Part shown: one piece after another, positions 54,201 through 61,027 of the stretch
Layout of the letters: every line of letters starts with the position of its first letter
Position numbering within the stretch: the stretch's first letter is position 1
Source of the DNA: Dyadobacter koreensis
GTDB lineage: Bacteria; Bacteroidota; Bacteroidia; Cytophagales; Spirosomataceae
Reading direction: 5' to 3'
NCBI RefSeq assembly: GCF_900108855.1
Contig: NZ_FNXY01000005.1
Location: 34,681-98,680 of the forward strand
Length of the DNA stretch: 64,000 nt
Translations under genes and position numbers: made by a program
The notes under the pieces: model-generated
What the model was told of the DNA's origin: nothing
Databases searched by the model: none
What the model saw: only the letters and a program-made list of their open reading frames with translations

Positions 54201-55061
54201 GGTCACGCCGACTTTTTCCGTGCAGAATATGCAACGCCGATCGATAAGTTTCAGGACAAAGTTAAGGCGGAAGAATTGCGTCGTCTGGTATATCCTTTTA
54301 TGTTAAAACGTACCAAGGAAGAAGTAGCGACCGACTTGCCGGATAAAACTGAAACAATTCTGTATTGTGAAATGGGCAAGAAGCAACGCAAGGTATATGA
54401 AACGATTCGTGAGAAATACAGATTGCAGATTGCGGAAAAGCTGGCTACCGATGGTTTGAACAAAAGTAACTTCTTAATTTTTGAAGCGCTTTTGAAACTT
54501 CGTCAGATTTGTGATTCTCCGGTGCTACTTTCAGACGACGTGGATTATGGAAATGAATCTGCAAAGCTGGAAGAAATCGTAAGGGAAATCGAAGAAAACG
54601 CGTCGAATCACAAGATTCTGATATTTAGCCAATTCCTGGGTATGCTTGATCTCATCCGTCAGCACCTGGAAAAAGTTAATATTCCTTATGAGTATCTGGA
54701 TGGGCAAACAGTTGATCGCGCCGGTCGTGTGAACCGTTTCCAGAACGATCAGAATTGCAGGGTGTTTTTAATGAGTTTGAAAGCGGGTGGAGTAGGACTT
54801 AACCTGACCGAAGCAGATTATGTTTATCTGATGGATCCGTGGTGGAACCCGGCAGTTGAACGTCAGGCAATTGACAGAACGCACCGTATTGGACAAACGC
54901 GCAAAGTGTTTGCTTATAAAATGATCTGTAAGGATACGATAGAAGAGAAGATATTGCTGCTGCAAGAACGCAAGCAGGAACTGGCCGAAGACTTGGTAGG
55001 CGGCGAAGCCGGATTTATCAAAAAGCTGAGCCAAGACGATATCATGGCATTATTTAGCTAA
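51279..55061 (+). CDS. SNF2-family helicase with two SWIM zinc fingers
   Basis: A 1260-residue DNA-stimulated ATPase of the SWI2/SNF2 group. Two SWIM-type zinc fingers (CxC...CxH) are near the N-terminus: CTCTHDYGGLCKH at about residue 75 and CSCEQTLYVPICEH at about 184. A long region without recognised domains follows to about 790. The ATPase core has Walker A DDMGLGKTLQ at about 826, the DEAH-like LDESQAIKN near 922, MTGTPVENN near 951, then the second RecA lobe with FSQFLGMLDLI, GGVGLNLTEADYVY and the arginine finger region ERQAIDRTHRIGQT. Such proteins remodel DNA-protein complexes; the target is unknown. A terminator follows. Confidence 0.94.
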   Translation: MDNERKERLSQFLRRNSEGQTLSQGRSIFSSGGYSIVKLDYNGGGYAEFKVKSDYSVRDYVIKIQDFLTPNISTSCTCTHDYGGLCKHRIAMTLYVLDKMPAYVKPTEHHMADTMVVLPSLKDVYLEDIVQRETWNNRNQLAKVDIVSTRDGFADCKVNIRDKEFSVQFTKIPNSNQIQTSCSCEQTLYVPICEHKLAALLKLRDQFGERAFDMMRDWTEDKTNLLAEYGYTLEDNLEGKFDFKIDQNGALQLIKQDKGIQKVGSFQNWRSLRDKVIPDLQPTYQVTDNDSHSGDERLSLYVFWPRGADSLLDVGFGIFSAKSSSKTQKYTHIRSIAGGSGTAYLPEEIPVLTAGDSRLVRIARHFSPEGLQKYMKSRGQSSAHLSDESSDYQNEAHKWVGRQLVRIFKDLSGERLFITENDYVTNQNQLQEVKLHPTPAKIFFVLTEDQEFISLNPYAEIEKGKPIDLQQVAATFDSFWLGIYKEDILFRWASINDAEMVDYLRQNGFKIRVRKDHAESFMKDWVMPVTEHFEVIFQTRHELETSAMNYVKGRIYLKEDESNLLIVPTYVYEGDEESEETELIHDNQRTKAGFEDNKIQLLERDTTAEKTHWDWAKSLHPDFAQQPDQPFFFIPFEEVMKDGWLFHFVDTVEEKGIQLLGFKDLKKMRINPNRGKVQIRASSGIDWFDMQIEISFGDQQVTLADAKKALLKKQNYVELKDGSMGILPEEWIQKLEPLLKFGRVDGDEVHLSKFHFSLIEELASQIDNEEVLQELWEKKQKLLNFKEIPSVPLPENINATLRQYQEEGYKWLNFLEEFGWGGCLADDMGLGKTLQMLTFLQHQKNKNPESTNLVVVPTTLIFNWQAESAKFTPDLKLYVHRGMDRRKDLEFFEEYDIILTTYGTMRSDVELLKKIQFNYIVLDESQAIKNPDSLTAKASRLLRSNNRLAMTGTPVENNTFDLYSQFEFLNPGLLGHADFFRAEYATPIDKFQDKVKAEELRRLVYPFMLKRTKEEVATDLPDKTETILYCEMGKKQRKVYETIREKYRLQIAEKLATDGLNKSNFLIFEALLKLRQICDSPVLLSDDVDYGNESAKLEEIVREIEENASNHKILIFSQFLGMLDLIRQHLEKVNIPYEYLDGQTVDRAGRVNRFQNDQNCRVFLMSLKAGGVGLNLTEADYVYLMDPWWNPAVERQAIDRTHRIGQTRKVFAYKMICKDTIEEKILLLQERKQELAEDLVGGEAGFIKKLSQDDIMALFS

Positions 55062-55102
55062 AAAAGAATGGTCTACGATTTATTTCGTAGACCATTCTTT
55101 TT
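55061..55102. terminator. bidirectional terminator between the helicase gene and ridA
   Basis: Eighteen-base arms (55061-55078 and 55085-55102; core GAATGGTCTACGA with TCGTAGACCATTC) around a six-base loop, ending in A and T runs on both sides. Confidence 0.9.
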
Positions 55103-55110
55103 ATTATTAT

Positions 55111-55494
55111 TTACTCCACAACAGCAGTAAATTCGATTTCAACAAGATAGTCAGGTGAAACCAGTTTGCTGATTTCATAAATACCGGTTGTTGGTTTTAT
55201 CTCTCCAAAATAAGCACCGTGTGCTCGTGCGATATCATCAAATTTGGTAATATCTGTTGTGAAGATTCTGGTACGAACGACATCTTTCAAAGAAACACCG
55301 GCATCTTCAAGCACTTTTGAAATTCTTTCAATGATGTTGTTGGTTTGTGCATAAGCGTCATCTGCTTTCACAATTTCTCCGTCTACAATAGCAACAGTTC
55401 CTGAAACTTCTACGATGTTTCCGATGCGTACCGCACGGCAATAACCCATTTTATCTTCCCAGGGAGATCCTGTAAGAATGTTTTGTCTTGGCAT
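55111..55494 (-). CDS. RidA-family reactive-intermediate deaminase
   Basis: RidA (YjgF/YER057c/UK114) proteins hydrolyse reactive enamine or imine intermediates. The 127-residue protein has the conserved GNIVEVSGTVAIVD opening, a central IIERISKVLEDAGVSLKDVV, and the catalytic Arg in VRTRIFTTDITKFDDIARAH, followed by EISKLVSPDYLVEIEFTAVV. The usual Glu near the C-terminus is present. It is minus strand, converging on the helicase gene. Confidence 0.92.
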   Translation of the reverse strand: MPRQNILTGSPWEDKMGYCRAVRIGNIVEVSGTVAIVDGEIVKADDAYAQTNNIIERISKVLEDAGVSLKDVVRTRIFTTDITKFDDIARAHGAYFGEIKPTTGIYEISKLVSPDYLVEIEFTAVVE

Positions 55495-55595
55495 GGTAAG
55501 GAATTTTTAAATTTTTTGTGGTTGTAAATATATTGGTTGAAATTGAAAGGAATGTATTGATAAAAAGATTTATAAAGGAATTTAGGCAAATCAAG

Positions 55596-55755
55596 GACGG
55601 CATCGCCGTCTCCTGTTTGTAGCAAGAATTTCAGCGTGCCAAATCCTGGCACTTTCGGAGCGAGCCTCCGGGAATATGCAGGAAACTCCGATGGAGTTGT
55701 GGATCAGGCGTTGGCTCGTCTTTCTATAAACGGGAGGCTCCAAAGGAGCCGTATT
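55596..55755. repeat. dispersed hairpin repeat, copy B
   Basis: This element resembles copy A at 27029-27181. It has the order: palindrome GACGGCATCGCCGTC (55596-55610), TCCTGTTTGTAGCA, GGAGCGAGCCTCC, palindrome AACTCCGATGGAGTT (55684-55698), CTATAAACGGGA, and palindrome GGCTCCAAAGGAGCC (55736-55750). The central palindrome differs from copy A at two base pairs, both changed in a compensating way (GG/CC to AA/TT). It fills most of the 302-base gap before the GDPD gene. No coding frame of substance is present. Confidence 0.75.
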
Positions 55756-55796
55756 CGTCAGGTGTTGCTTTGGTCAAGGGAATTATTTGAGATTAA

Positions 55797-56606
55797 TCAC
55801 CTTAAATCTTTCTTTCTTAAATATTCAATCAACGCTTCCGGATGATCGGTTTGTAAGCCTTGAACGCCTTTATTAATTGCTTCATCCCACGAGGCCGGCC
55901 CTTCCGTTGGACTTTGCACATCGAGCCAGGTTGAAATTTTCTTTTCCTTTATTATTTTTTCCATGTCCGGATTTACAACATTATCAATGACGCTGATCTT
56001 TATATCGTTTAAAAAAGATGATAACTGATCAGTATTCTTAATTTCATCAGGAATGCTGGTCATTAATGGCATTTGAGGTGCTATGGATTTCCATTGCGGA
56101 TATTGTTCTTTTTTATTGATATAAACTACAATCTGCTTTTCCATGCCTGCGTCCTGAATCTGCTTCCAGGTTTGCGCCACATCGGCATCTTTAAAATCCA
56201 GATAAATATTGATCTTGTTTTTACACAATTTGAGAACGTCCCTGAATTCCGGAATTCTGTAAGTTTTTTTATTATTATTGAAAATTTTAAGTTTTTTGAT
56301 TTCCGGCAGTGTGTGATCAATTATTTTACCTTTTCCATTTGTGGCGCGGTCAACCGTTCCGTCGTGACAAATGATTAAATGGCCGTCTCTGGTTGTTCGC
56401 AAATCTACTTCAACATAATCTACACCGTATTTAATCGCTTCCTTAATAGAAGCCAATGTATTTTCCGGGACATTGACGTGGTTTCCACGATGGGCAATTA
56501 CAATAAGTTTGTGCTTACTCTCAGGCAAATTCTGACCAATTGAAAAGCTTGAAATAAAACAGAAAACAATCTGAATAAGAAGCGATTTATTTTTGTCGGC
56601 GGACAT
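55797..56606 (-). CDS. glycerophosphodiester phosphodiesterase
   Basis: GDPD enzymes release glycerol 3-phosphate from deacylated phospholipids. The 269-residue protein starts at ATG 56606 with a signal peptide (ending FSSFSIGQ), so it acts outside the cytoplasm; a GTG 13 codons upstream is less likely. The catalytic motif is VIAHRGNHVNVPENTLASI with the HR pair and Glu, then YVEVDLRTTRDGHLIICHDG with the second Glu-Asp and His, and DRATNGKGKI. The C-terminal GVQGLQTDHPEALIEYL ends the TIM barrel. A terminator lies 90 bases downstream of the next gene upstream. Confidence 0.93.
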   Translation of the reverse strand: MSADKNKSLLIQIVFCFISSFSIGQNLPESKHKLIVIAHRGNHVNVPENTLASIKEAIKYGVDYVEVDLRTTRDGHLIICHDGTVDRATNGKGKIIDHTLPEIKKLKIFNNNKKTYRIPEFRDVLKLCKNKINIYLDFKDADVAQTWKQIQDAGMEKQIVVYINKKEQYPQWKSIAPQMPLMTSIPDEIKNTDQLSSFLNDIKISVIDNVVNPDMEKIIKEKKISTWLDVQSPTEGPASWDEAINKGVQGLQTDHPEALIEYLRKKDLR

Positions 56607-56694
56607 TGTAAAATATTTGTTGTTTGAAAAAGCGGCTGAAAACACCTTTTCAGTACTAATTTTTCAACAAAACAGGCCACTCACACGTATTAAG

Positions 56695-56745
56695 AAAAAA
56701 GGTCTGAGAATTTGAGATTTATCTCCCAGATTCTCAGACCTTTTA
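56695..56745. terminator. terminator after the PfkB-family kinase gene
   Basis: Arms AAAAGGTCTGAGAAT (56698-56712) and ATTCTCAGACCTTTT (56730-56744), flanked by A and T runs, lie between the PfkB-family gene and the GDPD gene. Both genes are on the minus strand, so this ends the kinase transcript. Confidence 0.85.
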
Positions 56746-56806
56746 TATTGATCAGAAATCGTCTGTTGAACCAGGCTAAAAGCTAATCGATAACAGCCAA
56801 CAGCTA

Positions 56807-57724
56807 CTAAACTATTTCAAAGCTTGACAACTTCACAAATTCCTGAACACGGGCGTCGATTTCTTCTTGTGTAAGATTTACAACGCGCTCTGTGCCAAAT
56901 TTTTCAACACAGAAAGATGCCATCGCAGAACCATAAATGATAGCGCGTTTCATGTTTTCGAAAGAGATATCGTCTGTTTTGGCAAGATATCCGATAAATC
57001 CGCCAGCGAAACAGTCACCGGCTCCGGTTGGATCGAATACCACTTCTAAAGGCAAAGCCGGAGCAAAGAAAATTCTATCGCCCTGGAATAAAAGTGCGCC
57101 GTGCTCTCCTTTTTTAATGATTAACGTTTTTGGTCCCATGGCCATAATCGTTTGAGCTGCTTTACGCAAAGAATAATCTCCTGAAAGCTGACGTGCTTCT
57201 TCGTCATTGATCGTCAATACGTCAACCAAAGTCAAAACATCTTTCAAATCGTCCATGGCGATGTTCATCCAAAGATTCATCGTATCCAGCATGATCAGTT
57301 TAGGACGTTTTACCATACGTTCGATTACCGCTTTTTGCGTAGCGGGAACGGTATTGCCCAACATCAGATATTCCGTTGTCTGATAAGATTCAGGAATAAC
57401 CGGATCAAAGTCAGCCATGACATTTAACTGAGTTTCAAGTGTGTCACGGGTATTCATATCTTCATGGTATCTTCCAGACCAGAAGAAAGTTTTACCATCC
57501 GGGATTGTTTTTAAACCTTCGGTATTAACTCCGTGTTCTATAAGAAGGTCAACCATTTCCTGAGGAAAATCACCTCCTACAACTGCTACCAGGTTATTTT
57601 TTTTTGTAAAATACGAGGCTGATAGTGTGATATAGGTTGCCGCGCCGCCAATGATTTTATCGGTTTTTCCGAAAGGTGTTTCAAGGGCATCAAACGCCAC
57701 AGAGCCAACTGTTAATAAACTCAT
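56807..57724 (-). CDS. PfkB-family carbohydrate or nucleoside kinase
   Basis: The 305-residue protein is a ribokinase-fold kinase. The substrate-binding N-terminal motif is IIGGAATYITLSASYFTKK, and the anion-hole/ATP motif DPTGAGDCFAGGFIGYLAKT is near residue 224, with the catalytic Asp. LEVVFDPTGAGD precedes it. GGAA in place of GGNVAN suggests a substrate other than ribose, perhaps adenosine- or fructose-type; several Bacteroidota proteins with this pattern are annotated only as PfkB. No adjacent gene gives a pathway. Confidence 0.9.
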   Translation of the reverse strand: MSLLTVGSVAFDALETPFGKTDKIIGGAATYITLSASYFTKKNNLVAVVGGDFPQEMVDLLIEHGVNTEGLKTIPDGKTFFWSGRYHEDMNTRDTLETQLNVMADFDPVIPESYQTTEYLMLGNTVPATQKAVIERMVKRPKLIMLDTMNLWMNIAMDDLKDVLTLVDVLTINDEEARQLSGDYSLRKAAQTIMAMGPKTLIIKKGEHGALLFQGDRIFFAPALPLEVVFDPTGAGDCFAGGFIGYLAKTDDISFENMKRAIIYGSAMASFCVEKFGTERVVNLTQEEIDARVQEFVKLSSFEIV

Positions 57725-57867
57725 AAAGTAGTATAGTATTGATTTTTAGTAAGTTTCAATTTTTGATTTGAAGACAAAAACGCTGCGAAGATAATAAAAA
57801 CGGCTGAATAGCATATTTAAAGGATGGCATAATGCTAAACAGTTGGCGTCAATCCTGAGTTATTTGC

Positions 57868-57875
57868 TATTTTTG
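57868..57875 (+). promoter_or_regulatory. -7 promoter element upstream of the DUF5618 gene
   Basis: TATTTTTG matches TAnnTTTG, with a TTG (57843-57845) 22 bases upstream. The leader would be about 80 bases and includes a 27-codon frame (57912-57995, starting MNLFNQLF) that overlaps the start of the gene. Confidence 0.45.
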
Positions 57876-57960
57876 TCAGGCAACGTTAAAATATGGTGTG
57901 AAAGACTTCTTATGAATTTATTTAATCAATTATTTCTTCATACAAAAGAATCGCACTATC

Positions 57961-58347
57961 ATGGAAGCAATTATCGAAGCAAGAAGACACATTGACAATG
58001 CAAAGGGATTTCTTAGTAATAACGCAAATAAAAAAGACGGTCTGTATAAAGATAAAAAGTATGTGAAAATAGCCGGACACACTGCATACACGGGAATTTT
58101 ACTTGCGCTTGATGAATTGTTAGGAGAAAAGAGGAAGAAGACAAAAAAAAGTGTTGAATGGTATCAAAACGAACTGTCCGGAATAGACAAAAAAGTCACT
58201 TCAGATTTTGCTACCGCGTATCAGGTTTTACACTTAGACATGGGTTATGAGGGTTCGCCCAGTGCTGACTTGGCAAAATTTGGAGTGGATAAAGCTGAAA
58301 AAATTATAAGTTGGGTTGAAAACAGACTTTCAAAACCTGAAAGATAA
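57961..58347 (+). CDS. DUF5618 family protein
   Basis: The 128-residue all-helical protein opens MEAIIEARRHIDNAKGFLSN and continues with AGHTAYTGILLALDELLGEK, SVEWYQNELSGIDKKVTSDF and VDKAEKIISWVENRLSK. This matches the small Bacteroidota family DUF5618. The helical pattern, with an early Arg-Arg-His and a central HTAYTGILLALDE, is loosely similar to HEPN-type proteins, but no catalytic motif of that family is clear. No partner toxin or nucleotidyltransferase is adjacent. Function unknown. It lies 35 bases before cysS. Confidence 0.75.
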   Translation: MEAIIEARRHIDNAKGFLSNNANKKDGLYKDKKYVKIAGHTAYTGILLALDELLGEKRKKTKKSVEWYQNELSGIDKKVTSDFATAYQVLHLDMGYEGSPSADLAKFGVDKAEKIISWVENRLSKPER

Positions 58348-58382
58348 ATTACTAAAATTGATTACAAGAAAGTAAAATATAC

Positions 58383-59882
58383 ATGACTGATAAAACTTAC
58401 CAGCCGCTTAAAATATTCAACACGCTCACCCGTAAAAAGGATTTGTTTGTTCCGCTTGCTGCTCCATATGTAGGTATGTACGTCTGCGGACCGACGGTTT
58501 ACAACAATGTTCACCTTGGAAATATCCGTACTTTTTTATCTTTTGATATCCTGTATCGTTATTTGACACACATCGGCTACAAAGTCCGTTATGTGAGAAA
58601 TATTACAGATGTTGGCCATTTGGTTGGCGATGGTGACGAAGGGGAAGACAAAATTGGTAAAATGGCGAAGCTTCAGAAGTTGGAGCCAATGGAAATTGTT
58701 CAGCGCTACACAAATGACTTTCACGATGTTACAGCTGAATTTAATTTGCTTCCTCCTAGTATCGAACCAACTGCTACAGGACATTTGATTGAGCAGATTG
58801 AAGCGGTAACTGCGTTGATTAATAAAGGAGCGGCTTACGAATCAAACGGTTCTGTTTATTTTGATATAACAAAATACAACGATGCCGGAAATGAATACGG
58901 AAAACTTTCAGGCAGGATTCTCGAAGACCTTTTGAATGAAACCCGTGATCTTGATGGTCAATCTGAAAAGCGCAATCCGCTTGATTTTGCTCTTTGGAAA
59001 AAGGCAAGTCCAGAGCATATTATGCAGTGGGATTCTCCCTGGGGAATGGGCTTTCCAGGCTGGCATTTGGAATGTACCTGCATGAGTGCCAAATATTTAG
59101 GTAAACAATTTGATATTCATGGCGGTGGAATGGATTTAAAATTCCCGCATCATGAATGTGAAATTGCGCAAGGGCGGGCTTTGACAGATATTGAGCCGGT
59201 TCGCTACTGGATGCATACAAATATGCTGACGGTAAATGGACAGAAAATGTCAAAATCGCTTAACAATTCCTTCCTTCCAAGCCAATTATTTTCAGGCGAT
59301 CATGAGTTGCTGGATCAGGCATATAGCCCAATGACCGTTCGCTTCTTTATGTTGCAAAGCCAGTATCGCAGTACGCTTGATTTTTCTAATGAAGCATTAA
59401 AAGCGGCGCAAAAAGGATATAAAAGGCTGGCAAATGGCATTCGTCTCGCTAAAATTCTGAAATATTCTGACGAAGAAGTTGCGCGCGATGAAAAGAAAAT
59501 TGCAGATATCGAAAAATCAATTCAGGGTTTCTATGATGCAATGAATGATGATTTGAATACTTCGGTAGCAATCGCAAATTTATTCAACATGCTAAAGTAT
59601 GTGAATATGCTGAATATGAGTCAGGTGAAGTCTGCTGCCCTAGGTGAAGCTACTTTTACCTCATTATTAGAAAATTTCATCGTTTTCATTGAAAATGTTC
59701 TCGGACTTAAGGAAGAGCTGACAGAAGGGCACGCAGTTCTGGATGGGATGCTGAATCTTTACCGAGAATATAAAGCAGTTCAAAATTATGAAAAAGTAGA
59801 CGAAATCCGTACCTATTTCAAGCTTCAGGGACTTGCAATACGAGATAGTAAACTACGCGTGGAGTGGGCATATGAAGAGTAG
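58383..59882 (+). CDS. cysS: cysteinyl-tRNA synthetase
   Basis: CysS charges tRNA-Cys with cysteine. The 499-residue class I synthetase has the zinc-site and HIGH-type motif YVCGPTVYNNVHLGNIRTFL at about residue 31, the second zinc-binding Cys in GWHLECTCMSAKYLG, the FPHHECEIAQGRALT segment with the zinc His-His-Glu, and the KMSKS motif NGQKMSKSLNN at about residue 290. The C-terminal domain follows (FYDAMNDDLNTSVAIANLF). It overlaps the M28 peptidase gene by 11 bases if the latter starts at 59872. Confidence 0.98.
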   Translation: MTDKTYQPLKIFNTLTRKKDLFVPLAAPYVGMYVCGPTVYNNVHLGNIRTFLSFDILYRYLTHIGYKVRYVRNITDVGHLVGDGDEGEDKIGKMAKLQKLEPMEIVQRYTNDFHDVTAEFNLLPPSIEPTATGHLIEQIEAVTALINKGAAYESNGSVYFDITKYNDAGNEYGKLSGRILEDLLNETRDLDGQSEKRNPLDFALWKKASPEHIMQWDSPWGMGFPGWHLECTCMSAKYLGKQFDIHGGGMDLKFPHHECEIAQGRALTDIEPVRYWMHTNMLTVNGQKMSKSLNNSFLPSQLFSGDHELLDQAYSPMTVRFFMLQSQYRSTLDFSNEALKAAQKGYKRLANGIRLAKILKYSDEEVARDEKKIADIEKSIQGFYDAMNDDLNTSVAIANLFNMLKYVNMLNMSQVKSAALGEATFTSLLENFIVFIENVLGLKEELTEGHAVLDGMLNLYREYKAVQNYEKVDEIRTYFKLQGLAIRDSKLRVEWAYEE

Positions 59883-60909
59883 GATGATGAGATTGATTGG
59901 AAAAACGATTGTTTCAGTATTGTTATGCAGTTGTTTGACTGGCATATTATTTCTAGCCAGCTGTAAGTCAAAGACAAGTTCGGAGCAAACGACAGAACAA
60001 TTGCAAAAATTAGTATCAAGTCCTGAATTCAATGGAGATTCAGCATTTCAATTTGTAAAGAAACAAGTTGAATTCGGGGCGCGTGTTCCCAATACGGCGG
60101 CGCATAAAGCCTGTGGTGATTATCTGGTTTCAACTTTTAAAAAGTTTGGACTGGAAGTAACCGAGCAAAATTTTACGCCGGAAACATATGATGGAAAAAA
60201 GCTTAATGCAAGAAATATTATAGCTAGTTTCAATCCAAAAGCTTCTAAAAGAATTCTTTTAACTTCCCACTGGGATTCCCGTCCTTTTTCAGATCAGGAT
60301 TCTGTTTCGAAACTAACGCCTGTTTTGGCTGCAAATGATGGAGCGAGTGGCGTAGGGGTTTTGCTTGAAATTGCGAGAGTGCTTTCTTCTTCCGGAAATA
60401 AGTTAAACCTCGGTGTCGATATCATTCTTTTCGATGCGGAAGATTGGGGAAATTCCGAAAAAGCGTCCGATAAGTTTGGCGGATTTTGTCTGGGATCTCA
60501 ATACTGGGCTGCAAATAAACATCTCCCAAATTATACGGCTTATTTTGGCGTATTGCTCGATATGGTGGGGGCAAAGGGTGCAACTTTTCCACAGGAAGGT
60601 TATTCGGTAAGTATGGCTGACGGCGTAGTTCGAACTATTTGGAGCATCGCCAGTCAGCTCGGGTATAGTAATTATTTTATCGACAAGGCAGGACCTTCCA
60701 TCACGGATGATCATATTCCTGTAAACGAAACGGCAAAAATCCCAATGATCGATATTATTCATATTAAGCAGAATGATCCGGAACGTACCTTTTTCGATCA
60801 GTGGCATACGGCGCATGATGATCTTGAAAATATAGATCCGAAAACATTGAAAGCGGTGGGACAGACTTTGATTCAGGTATTGTATCAGGAAAGTGAAACT
60901 GTGCTTTAA
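59872..60909 (+). CDS. M28-family peptidase / glutaminyl-cyclase-like lipoprotein
   Basis: The protein (345 residues from this start) has a lipoprotein signal ending in LFLASC. The zinc aminopeptidase core has LLTSHWDSRPFSDQD (His-x-Asp ligands), LAANDGASGVGVLLEIAR (bridging Asp), LFDAEDWGNSEKASDK (catalytic and ligand acidic residues) and FDQWHTAHDDLENID (His ligand). The HWDSRPF and DGASGV forms are common to the Bacteroidota group related to glutaminyl cyclases, so peptide N-terminal cyclisation is as likely as peptidase action. An ATG at 59884 after the cysS stop is an alternative start. Confidence 0.9.
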   Translation: MKSRMMRLIGKTIVSVLLCSCLTGILFLASCKSKTSSEQTTEQLQKLVSSPEFNGDSAFQFVKKQVEFGARVPNTAAHKACGDYLVSTFKKFGLEVTEQNFTPETYDGKKLNARNIIASFNPKASKRILLTSHWDSRPFSDQDSVSKLTPVLAANDGASGVGVLLEIARVLSSSGNKLNLGVDIILFDAEDWGNSEKASDKFGGFCLGSQYWAANKHLPNYTAYFGVLLDMVGAKGATFPQEGYSVSMADGVVRTIWSIASQLGYSNYFIDKAGPSITDDHIPVNETAKIPMIDIIHIKQNDPERTFFDQWHTAHDDLENIDPKTLKAVGQTLIQVLYQESETVL

Positions 60910-61026
60910 GGGGTTTCACGCAAAGGCGCAAAGATTAAAAAACGCAAAGACCGCTAAGAGTAAAAACTTAGCGGTCTTTGCGTTTAAACCGCGCGGCGTC
61001 CGCTTTTTTGCTTTACGTGACCCCCC
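60910..61026. terminator. long hairpin repeat acting as a bidirectional terminator
   Basis: A perfect 19-base stem (60940-60958 with 60967-60985; arms contain GCAAAGACCGCTAAG) with an eight-base loop lies inside a weaker outer stem formed by GGGGTTTCACG and CGTGACCCC. Phrases such as ACGCAAAGGCGCAAAG in this element are typical of dispersed repeats in Bacteroidota. It separates the converging M28 peptidase and pbpC genes. Confidence 0.82.
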
Positions 61027-61027
61027 T

